A model generated the notes under the pieces. The model was not told where the DNA came from. It searched no databases and saw only the letters and a program-made list of their open reading frames with translations. A stretch of DNA of 48,257 nt from an uncultured Lachnospiraceae bacterium (GTDB lineage: Bacteria > Bacillota > Clostridia > Lachnospirales > Lachnospiraceae): positions 1 to 48,257 of the forward strand of contig CAMUZQ010000011.1 of the NCBI GenBank assembly GCA_947165275.1. The letters run 5' to 3'. The first letter of the stretch is position 1; each line of letters opens with the position of its first letter. The position numbers and the translations under genes are program-made. Positions 41,744-48,257 of the stretch are shown piece after piece.

Positions 41744-42931
41744 ATGGATGATATTATGGGAATAACTGCATATATTATCCTGGGACTGTTTTTTTTCGGA
41801 CTTCCGGTGGGCTTTACTCTTTACGAGACTGCAGCGCTTATAATAAGTGCCAGAGCAGGGACAGCGGAAGCAGGGAAGCTGAAAGTGACAAACTGTGTTA
41901 TCGATACGATAGTCGTGTTTGTCGCTTTTGTTTTTGAGGTCACATATATCTCATTATTCAAGTCTGCGGATTTTTCCGGCGACTGGCAGACACAGCTCTA
42001 TAATGAAGAAATGCATAATCCTTTATATCCGGAGAGCATCCCTACTCTTGTTCTTATACTTATACTGGCCGTTGCAGGCTATTATACCCTGAATATCATC
42101 AGGATAAACGATACGCCGCCTCTGATACCTGTGCTTTCAATGTCTGCAATGTATGCCGGCGTGATCGTGATAGTGGTTTTTACGATCCATATATTTGACT
42201 TTTCAGACTTTCTTACTACAGATCATTATCTTTGGGCAGCTCCCTTAAATCTGATCCTGATGACGGCAAGGGTCATCATATCAGCTGTCAGGGAGTTTGA
42301 GGTACCGCCTGAGAGGATGAGCAGGATAGAGGACTCAGGGATACTTAAGGAGGCTGACAGGCTGTTATCAAATGCAAGACACTGGCCTGTATTTGCCCTG
42401 ATACTGATGTTTCCGCTTCTCGGGATCCTGGTCTGTATCCTCATGCTTTTCGGACAGGCGCCGGATTCTCTGATAAAAGCCTTTACCGAGACGGCAGATT
42501 ATAATTTTTCACAGATGATACCTCCGCAGAATCTGTACTATGATGAGCATTATCTCTGCACAGTGGCGGCAGGCGGCGACAGAGGTATCGTAAAGCCTCT
42601 CCGGATGGGAGTAAGGCACGGACACAGGGTCATAGTAAACAGGCAGCTTTGTGTAGCCAATGCCTTCGAGCAGATACTTGAGGAGAGGACTCCCAAAATG
42701 CACAGGATCATAAGAGGGATATATGACAGATATGGATTTCCTCTTGCGGGACATATAAAGAGCAGCTTCGCGGCGGATCTGGTATATATCCTTATGAAGC
42801 CGTCAGAATGGCTCTTCCTTTTCGTTATATATCTGACTGACGTGCATCCCGAGGACAGGATAGCGATGCAGTATACCGGAAAAAGCCTTGAGGAGCTCAG
42901 ACGGGAAGAGACCGGTGCATATCATGGATAA
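41744..42931 (+). CDS. DUF6688 family membrane protein
   Basis: 395 residues. Six or so helices (five in the first 180 residues, one at about 213-235). The C-terminal part has the family's conserved block: YLCTVAAGGDRGIVKPLRMG, HGHRVIVNRQLCVANAFEQI, and LTDVHPEDRIAMQY. Function unknown. It starts 16 nt after the decarboxylase with no clear ribosome site and overlaps the next gene by 8 nt, so it belongs to the same unit. Confidence 0.82.
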   Translation: MDDIMGITAYIILGLFFFGLPVGFTLYETAALIISARAGTAEAGKLKVTNCVIDTIVVFVAFVFEVTYISLFKSADFSGDWQTQLYNEEMHNPLYPESIPTLVLILILAVAGYYTLNIIRINDTPPLIPVLSMSAMYAGVIVIVVFTIHIFDFSDFLTTDHYLWAAPLNLILMTARVIISAVREFEVPPERMSRIEDSGILKEADRLLSNARHWPVFALILMFPLLGILVCILMLFGQAPDSLIKAFTETADYNFSQMIPPQNLYYDEHYLCTVAAGGDRGIVKPLRMGVRHGHRVIVNRQLCVANAFEQILEERTPKMHRIIRGIYDRYGFPLAGHIKSSFAADLVYILMKPSEWLFLFVIYLTDVHPEDRIAMQYTGKSLEELRREETGAYHG

Positions 42932-44072
42932 AGAAAGGACAAATGAACCTAAGGAAATACTCATCATAGCCGTGGCTGCAGCCCTGGGGATCACTGTGTG
43001 CTATATCGCTCTGGGCATCAGCGCTCTCCCTGAAAGAGACGGGGATATGGATCTGAGAGTATGGTATTTAAGGGCAGGGCTTATCCTGATAGCTGCCTGG
43101 CAGCTTCTTGCCGTATTTGCAGCGCTTGTATTGTCCTTTTACTGCAGCAGGGGCTTTGAGGATGCATCCGTAAGGAGGACGATAAAGGGTTTTATCTGGA
43201 GTGTCTGCCTGTTGGCGCTGATCATACTGAGTGCAGGCTTTTTTGTTTATGCAGACAGTCTTCCGCTGGAAAGAAAAAATGAAAACGGAACCCTGACCGT
43301 CACCGAGGTAAGCCTCGGAAACGTATATCACACTTTATGGAAAAAGGAGGGGGTTCTGGCAAGGAGTTATATCAGGGTTTCTTCTGCAGATCCGGACGAT
43401 ATCGATCCGGCCGTGACCGAGGAGGAATTTCAGAGAAGCCGTGCCGCCCGTGAGAAGGAGAAGGCCGGCAGCGGCACCCATGACGGGCATGATGCCTCCG
43501 GCAGCCGGGACCATGGTGACGGCAGTGATAGCGGAGATGCCTCCGGCAGCCGGGATTTCCGTGACGTCAGCGATACCGGAGATGCCTCCGGCAGCCGGGA
43601 CTATGGTGACGGCAGTGATACCGGAGATGCCTCCGGCAGTCAGGACTACAGCGGGGATTCATATGATGAGTCATATGATGAGACATATGATGAAGGATAT
43701 GTCAGTGATCAGTATCTTAATGACAGGATAAACGACGGGCTTGTGGCTGTATTTACTGAGGAGTTCGCATCTAAGCAGGGTTATAAGTATGAGACCTCCT
43801 GGAGCGCCAAAGGCGAGGCGGGAGCGGTGGTTTATGAGGATGAGGCAAAGGTGCGGTTTCTTCGCTACGACCGGCAGTCGGATAATGAGAAATGCTGTCT
43901 GTATGTTTACTATCAGGCCGAAAAGGAGGAGGACGGTTCTTATTCTCCTTCAGATGCAAAGATCCTCGATATGTATGCCTATGTGATCGATTCCGGAGAG
44001 GTGATCTCATCAGGCAGAAGGGCCTGGGCTGACGCCGGTACTGAGGAATACCGGAAAGCAGTAAACGAATAA
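42924..44072 (+). CDS. Membrane protein with acidic Gly/Ser/Asp repeats, unknown function
   Basis: 382 residues; ATG 42924 was chosen over a TTG at 42888. Three N-terminal helices (about 9-30, 46-70, 88-112), then a short domain, then four 15-residue DASGSRDxGDGSDTG-type repeats (about 190-249), a YDESYDETYDEGY stretch, and a C-terminal domain (about 255-382) rich in Tyr and charged residues with WSAKGEAGAVVYED. No family recognised. The repeats probably form a flexible acidic spacer, perhaps Ca-binding (Asp/Gly-rich), which is speculation. Confidence 0.75.
   Translation: MDKERTNEPKEILIIAVAAALGITVCYIALGISALPERDGDMDLRVWYLRAGLILIAAWQLLAVFAALVLSFYCSRGFEDASVRRTIKGFIWSVCLLALIILSAGFFVYADSLPLERKNENGTLTVTEVSLGNVYHTLWKKEGVLARSYIRVSSADPDDIDPAVTEEEFQRSRAAREKEKAGSGTHDGHDASGSRDHGDGSDSGDASGSRDFRDVSDTGDASGSRDYGDGSDTGDASGSQDYSGDSYDESYDETYDEGYVSDQYLNDRINDGLVAVFTEEFASKQGYKYETSWSAKGEAGAVVYEDEAKVRFLRYDRQSDNEKCCLYVYYQAEKEEDGSYSPSDAKILDMYAYVIDSGEVISSGRRAWADAGTEEYRKAVNE
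43491..43670 (+). repeat. Four 45-bp tandem repeats in the membrane protein gene
   Basis: Units begin at 43491, 43536, 43581 and 43626 with GATGCCTCCGGCAGYC. Each codes DASGS(R/Q)D plus eight variable acidic residues. The last is diverged after about 25 bp. Confidence 0.9.
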
Positions 44073-44097
44073 AGAATACAAAAAGGACATTTTGTTG

Positions 44098-44103
44098 TAT
44101 AAT
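44098..44103 (+). promoter_or_regulatory. TATAAT box in the 141-bp gap before the FHA-GGDEF gene
   Basis: TATAAT at 44098-44103 with no convincing -35. The rest of the gap (44104-44213) has short GC-rich complementary pieces (TGCC/GGCA) but no riboswitch consensus I could confirm. It could give the regulatory genes their own promoter within the cluster. Confidence 0.35.
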
Positions 44104-44213
44104 ATAGATATCTTGCTTAAGCACCTTTATGCCACGGCAGCAACAGACTTTCATATGATGGCAGTGCCAGGCAAACTGTAACGCGAGTTAGAGAATGAAT
44201 CGAGATCAATGCC

Positions 44214-45143
44214 ATGGAAGAAGATGTAAATACCAGTTATCTGTACAGTTCAACACAGGAATACCTCGGGAGGCCGGAAAAGCACAGGGTTCAGCCAAGG
44301 CTTTTTGTATGCTTTGAGCATGAGGTCATGGAGTTTCCCTTAGCCGGTCATCAGACTATGGGGCGGCCTGTGGATGATCATATTCCGGATATACCGGTGA
44401 CAAATAAATATGTATCCCGAAATCACGGATATTTTGATACCACGGATGATAAGGTCACATACACGGCTGAGGATGCCTTGAACGGGACTATATTCAGACG
44501 GAAGATGCTGACTCCGGGTGAGACTGTAGAGCTTTGGGACGGAGATGAGCTGATAATACCCGTGGCTGACAAGGGTGACGGAGCCGATGTCATGCTTGTA
44601 TGCGCCATCATAGAAAACAGGATCAATATATGGCGGGATCTTGAGCTTGCTGCAAGGGATGCGCTTACCGGGCTTTCCGGCAGAAATACCTTCAGGACCT
44701 GGTATCTCAGGAATCACAGCTTCAGGAAGGATGAGAAGCTTTCTCTTTTCATCCTTGATATCGATAATTTCAAGAGGATAAATGACGTATACGGACATTC
44801 TGCAGGAGACAGCGCTTTGAAGCTTCTTGCGGAGGAGCTCCGCCTTGCCGTGGGAACCGGAGGCTTTGTCTGCAGATGGGGCGGAGATGAATTCGTGGGA
44901 CTCATGGAAAGGGAAGATTCAGAGGCAAAGGAAGCACTGGAGGATCTGGGACGAAGGATAAATTCAGTCAAGATAGATGATGTCTTCCGGATCACAGTGA
45001 GCGCAGGGGTTGCAGGGATCAGATCAAAGGAGGAGGCGCCGGATATAGACGGACTTGTGATACTGGCGGATCAGGCATTATACAGAGCGAAGGAATACGG
45101 AAAGAACCGTATATGCGTGTACGGAAAATATGAAAGCAAATGA
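44214..45143 (+). CDS. FHA-GGDEF diguanylate cyclase
   Basis: 309 residues, cytoplasmic. FHA domain (about 28-125): MGRPVDD, VSRNHGYF, ALNGT, the phosphothreonine-binding residues. GGDEF domain (about 142-305): DALTGLSGRNTF, FILDIDNFKRINDVYGHSAGD, and RWGGDEF intact; the RxxD inhibitory site upstream is absent. Expected to make c-di-GMP when the FHA domain binds a phosphorylated partner. The next gene starts 14 nt before this stop, so the cyclase is translationally coupled to the permease-kinase. No clear ribosome site. Confidence 0.93.
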   Translation: MEEDVNTSYLYSSTQEYLGRPEKHRVQPRLFVCFEHEVMEFPLAGHQTMGRPVDDHIPDIPVTNKYVSRNHGYFDTTDDKVTYTAEDALNGTIFRRKMLTPGETVELWDGDELIIPVADKGDGADVMLVCAIIENRINIWRDLELAARDALTGLSGRNTFRTWYLRNHSFRKDEKLSLFILDIDNFKRINDVYGHSAGDSALKLLAEELRLAVGTGGFVCRWGGDEFVGLMEREDSEAKEALEDLGRRINSVKIDDVFRITVSAGVAGIRSKEEAPDIDGLVILADQALYRAKEYGKNRICVYGKYESK

Positions 45144-48090
45144 TCCGTCTGCCGTGAAAAATCCGGAGAGAGCGGATGATATAAACGATCAGGGTCTGGA
45201 GCGCTATCTTTCTCCTCTGGCCGTATGGGGACTTTCCTTTGGCTGTGCAGTAGGATGGGGCTCCTTTGTGATGCCCGGAACGACCTTCCTTCCGGCGGCC
45301 GGACCTTTCGGTACTCTCATAGGAATGCTGCTCGGGGCAGCGGTCATGTGGGTCATCGGGGTGAATTACCATTATCTGATGAATAAATATCCCGATGCGG
45401 GAGGAACCCTTACATATACCATCAAAGCCTTCGGCTATGATCACGGTTTTTTGAGCGCCTGGTTTCTGATCCTTGTTTATGTGGCGATAATATGGGCCAA
45501 TGCCACGGCGCTGGCACTCATATGCAGGAGTCTTTTCGGAGACCTGTTTCAGTTCGGATTTCATTATCAGGTTCTGGGATATGATGTGTATATGGGCGAG
45601 GTCATCCTTACCCTGGCGGCTATACTTACAGGCGGCCTGATCTGTATTTACGGCAAGCGGCTGGCGGTTAATCTGCAGGTAATATTTGCCCTCATCCTCT
45701 TTTTCGGGATAGTGGTCTGCGCAGTCGGAGTCTTCGGGCCGGGACGTGTCGATCCCGGGAGTCTGTCGCCCGCCTTTGCTCCGAATGACAACAGATTTAT
45801 AAGCCAGGTCATTACGATCGTTGCTTTGTCTCCCTGGGCCTTCGTAGGCTTCGAATCAGTATCCAATTCGACTGAGGGATTTGATTTCCCGGTAAAAAAG
45901 ACCATATGGATCTTATCTGCGGCTCTGCTCACGGGGACGGTTTCCTATGTACTCCTTACCCTGCTGGCAGCATCTGTACAGCCTGAGGGATATACGGGAT
46001 GGACAGAACACATAAAGGATCTGGCCAATATAAGGGGGCGGGGAGGACTGCCGACCTTTTATACCGTGGATACCGTGATGGGAAAGACGGGGACTGTCAT
46101 ACTTGGAGCTGCTGCGGCATCTGCCATACTTACAGGGCTTATAGGCAATTATATCGCAGCCAGCAGGCTTCTTTATTCCATGGCAGAGAAGGATATCCTT
46201 CCCGGATGGTTCAGGAAGGTCAATAAGGGCAGGAGCCCCATTAATGCGCTCCTTTTTCTTATGGGTATATCCCTTTTTATTCCGTTTCTCGGACGTACTG
46301 CCATAGGCTGGATCATCGATGTAAACACAGTCGGTGCCACGATAGCATATGGATATGCTTCAGCAGATGCACTCTATCTTGCAGGAAAAGACGGGAATAA
46401 AAAGATACAGCTTTCCGGCATCGTGGGACTTGCTATATCCATATTCTTTTTCTTTTATTTCATGTCCTTTTCAGCCGGAGCGATGTCGACCGAATCGTAT
46501 CTCATACTCGCTTTCTGGAGCATCCTGGGCTTTGTTTATTTCAGATATGTTTTCAGCAGGGATGATGACAGACGGTTCGGAAAGTCAACCGTTGTATGGA
46601 TAGGTCTCCTTTTCCTGATTTTTTTCACTTCACTTATGTGGGTGAAGCAGGCCACTGACGAGATGACAAAAAGGGTGGTGGAAAATATAAGCACCTATTA
46701 TGAAGAGAGATATTCCTATGTAGAACAGCATACTGTCGATCAGACGGAGCTGTATCTTTCCCAGCAGATGAATATAGCAAACAGGACGCTGACCACAAAC
46801 AGTATCATACAGATGGTCCTCATAGTGGCAAGCCTCGGGATATTATTCAGTGTTTATTCCACCATAGCCAGAAGGGAGAGGCAGAGCGAGATAGAAATGA
46901 TAGCGGCGCAGGAGAGCAATACAGCCAAGACCGTATTCCTTTCAAATATGTCTCATGATATAAGGACTCCGATGAATGCCATAATCGGATATGTAAATCT
47001 CGCCGAGAGGGAGGATATAACCCTTGAGGAGACTAAGGATTATCTGGCCAAGATAAAGGGATCAAGCCAGCATCTGCTTGCCCTGATAAATGATGTGCTG
47101 GAGATGAGCCGTATAGAGAGCGGGAAGATGGAGCTTGAGCCGATCGCTGTGGATATCAGAAAGACGATAGGAGAGGTGAGGGATCTCTTCGCCACCCAGA
47201 TGGACGAGAAGGGTATAGATTTTATGGTGGACACTTCCGGGGTAAGGCACAGCCGGGTCTACTGTGACAAGAACCGCCTGAACAGGGTATTGCTGAACCT
47301 TGTGGGCAATGCCTATAAATTCACTCCGGAGGGAGGCAGGATAGAGGTTGTCGTATCCGAGACTGACAGCGGGACAGAGGATCAGGGACATTACGAGATA
47401 AGGGTTTCTGACAGCGGCATAGGCATGTCGGAGGAATTTGCGAAAAAGGTCTTTGATGCATTTGAAAGAGAAAAAACCTCAACCGTGAGCGGCATCCAGG
47501 GAACAGGGCTTGGGATGTCGATAGCAAAGAGCATAATCGATATGATGGGCGGCGAGATCACAGTCAGGACCGCACAGGGCAAGGGGACGGAATTCACTAT
47601 AAAGCTGGACCTCAGGCTTCAGGAGGAAGCTGACAGAGTCCTTACGGAAAAGGCATATGAAGATAAGACAGAGGATACAGAGGATACAGCCGGCCTGACG
47701 GAGGCTTTTAAGGGCATGAGGCTGCTTCTTGCAGAGGATATCGAGATAAACCGGGAGATAGCGGGCATGCTGCTTGCAAGTCTCGGCTTCACCGTGGATT
47801 TTGCGGAAAACGGACAGGAAGCTGTCGACAGGATAGCGGCTTCGGTTCCGGGTTATTATAAGGGTGTATTGATGGATATACAGATGCCTGTGATGGACGG
47901 ATATGAGGCCAGCAGAGCCATAAGGGCACTGAGCGATAAGGAGCTGGCAGGTATACCCATAATAGCGATGACGGCTAATGCTTTTTCCGAGGATGTAAAG
48001 AATGCTATGGACGCCGGAATGAACGCTCATGTTGCAAAACCCATAGATATGAAGGTACTTAAGGGAGTTTTGCAGGAGGTTCTCTTATGA
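45130..48090 (+). CDS. Amino-acid permease fused to histidine kinase and receiver
   Basis: 986 residues. Residues about 25-510 are an APC-superfamily transporter with 12-13 helices (WGLSFGCAVGWGSFVMPGTT at helix 1 and PWAFVGFESVSN later). A hydrophilic segment (505-558) and another helix (about 559-578) follow. Then HisKA with His609 in SHDIRTPMNAIIGY, HATPase with Asn727, DSGIGMS and GTGLGMSI, and a receiver (about 862-986) with Asp916 in LMDIQMPVMDGYEA and Lys in VAKPID. It is a hybrid sensor kinase whose input domain is a transporter, comparable to CbrA (which uses an SSS-type transporter). It may sense or import an amino acid used by the dlt-like pathway upstream. No output domain, so a phosphotransfer partner is needed. 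Confidence 0.93.
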   Translation: MKANDPSAVKNPERADDINDQGLERYLSPLAVWGLSFGCAVGWGSFVMPGTTFLPAAGPFGTLIGMLLGAAVMWVIGVNYHYLMNKYPDAGGTLTYTIKAFGYDHGFLSAWFLILVYVAIIWANATALALICRSLFGDLFQFGFHYQVLGYDVYMGEVILTLAAILTGGLICIYGKRLAVNLQVIFALILFFGIVVCAVGVFGPGRVDPGSLSPAFAPNDNRFISQVITIVALSPWAFVGFESVSNSTEGFDFPVKKTIWILSAALLTGTVSYVLLTLLAASVQPEGYTGWTEHIKDLANIRGRGGLPTFYTVDTVMGKTGTVILGAAAASAILTGLIGNYIAASRLLYSMAEKDILPGWFRKVNKGRSPINALLFLMGISLFIPFLGRTAIGWIIDVNTVGATIAYGYASADALYLAGKDGNKKIQLSGIVGLAISIFFFFYFMSFSAGAMSTESYLILAFWSILGFVYFRYVFSRDDDRRFGKSTVVWIGLLFLIFFTSLMWVKQATDEMTKRVVENISTYYEERYSYVEQHTVDQTELYLSQQMNIANRTLTTNSIIQMVLIVASLGILFSVYSTIARRERQSEIEMIAAQESNTAKTVFLSNMSHDIRTPMNAIIGYVNLAEREDITLEETKDYLAKIKGSSQHLLALINDVLEMSRIESGKMELEPIAVDIRKTIGEVRDLFATQMDEKGIDFMVDTSGVRHSRVYCDKNRLNRVLLNLVGNAYKFTPEGGRIEVVVSETDSGTEDQGHYEIRVSDSGIGMSEEFAKKVFDAFEREKTSTVSGIQGTGLGMSIAKSIIDMMGGEITVRTAQGKGTEFTIKLDLRLQEEADRVLTEKAYEDKTEDTEDTAGLTEAFKGMRLLLAEDIEINREIAGMLLASLGFTVDFAENGQEAVDRIAASVPGYYKGVLMDIQMPVMDGYEASRAIRALSDKELAGIPIIAMTANAFSEDVKNAMDAGMNAHVAKPIDMKVLKGVLQEVLL

Positions 48091-48121
48091 TCCGGAAGTC
48101 CCTGAAAGGCAGTTTTTAGGA

Positions 48122-48257
48122 ATGTCATTTACCTCGTTAGAGTTTATTTTTGTTTTTTTTCCGCTTTGTGTGGCGGGATATTATATATTTCCTAAAAAGT
48201 ACAGGAATATTTTTCTTCTTGCAGCTTCGCTGATATTTTATGCATGCGTGGAGCCCG
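48122..48257 (+). CDS. MBOAT acyltransferase, copy 3 (partial)
   Basis: The first 45 codons before the window ends: SLEFIFVFFPLCVAGYYIFP, then KKYRNIFLLAASLIFYACVEP. This is the standard MBOAT N-terminus (AlgI/DltB group). AGGA lies just before the ATG. It starts 31 nt after the permease-kinase stop, so the cluster goes on to the right. Confidence 0.82.
   Translation, partial: MSFTSLEFIFVFFPLCVAGYYIFPKKYRNIFLLAASLIFYACVEP

Noticed and set aside
43491-43670. 45-bp repeats as a CRISPR-like or regulatory array
   Set aside because: They continue the open reading frame of a membrane protein and code DASGSRD repeats with no spacers.
44104-44213. Riboswitch (c-di-GMP or cobalamin) upstream of the FHA-GGDEF gene
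   Set aside because: GGCAAAC and CAAACTGTAA look like pieces of the consensus, but the GAAA tetraloop helix and ACGCAAAGCC block of the c-di-GMP class, and the AGGGAA and GGTGnAAATCC blocks of the cobalamin class, are missing.
47479-48030. Antisense open frames across the permease-kinase gene
   Set aside because: They mirror the codons of a clearly coding strand with HisKA, HATPase and receiver motifs.

Overview
The window reads as chromosomal DNA of an anaerobic Firmicute, most likely a Lachnospiraceae (Butyrivibrio or a relative). The basis is Gram-positive style genes (class B sortase, RsbU/RsbV/RsbW-like proteins, an ECF transporter S subunit next to type III pantothenate kinase), strong AGGAGG ribosome sites, frequent ATA/AGA/AGG codons, and families common in that group (DUF6688, COG3044 ATPase, type-1c aspartate aminotransferase). 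No rRNA, tRNA or CRISPR array was seen. The species call is inference.

Layout. 1-0.6 kb: the start of a minus-strand amino-acid ABC transporter lipoprotein, with a promoter, a palindromic site and a possible Cys-rich leader peptide. 0.6-3.1 kb: a serine-repeat surface protein with an APKTGD sorting signal, then a class B sortase with its own repeat tail. 3.15-4.77 kb: an IS200/IS605-type element without transposase, encoding the RNA-guided nuclease IscB and a well folded omegaRNA. 4.8-8.3 kb: YccF, a deleted fumarate reductase iron-sulfur remnant, and an MBOAT/SGNH acyltransferase pair. 8.4-26.4 kb: mostly housekeeping: cysK, a two-receiver regulator, panT-like/coaX/nudix, xerD, aminotransferase, lipid kinase, aroF-type DAHP synthase, COG3044 ATPase, mnmA, acyltransferase 3, a PHP phosphatase, and gap-pgk-tpiA. 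25.4-32.5 kb: partner-switching parts (STAS protein, two HATPase-like proteins of which one is membrane-bound, a dCache-HAMP-PP2C phosphatase) mixed with a DUF2156 protein, an EamA transporter, a YkgJ protein and a VOC protein. 32.6-36.2 kb: an acidic orphan protein and an EAL-PAS-degenerate GGDEF protein.

36.3-48.3 kb is the most interesting part. A tightly packed block encodes an SGNH protein (DltD-like position), an MBOAT (DltB-like), an AMP-forming aminoacyl ligase (DltA-like), a carrier protein (DltC-like) and a PLP-dependent decarboxylase of the LysA/BtrK fold. It continues with DUF6688, a repeat-bearing membrane protein, an FHA-GGDEF diguanylate cyclase, an amino-acid permease fused to a histidine kinase and receiver, and a further MBOAT cut by the window edge. 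My reading (inference) is a relative of the D-alanylation pathway in which an amino acid is activated on a carrier protein, perhaps decarboxylated there as in butirosin biosynthesis (BtrI/BtrK), and passed across the membrane to a surface polymer. The permease-kinase and the c-di-GMP enzyme are possible control elements.
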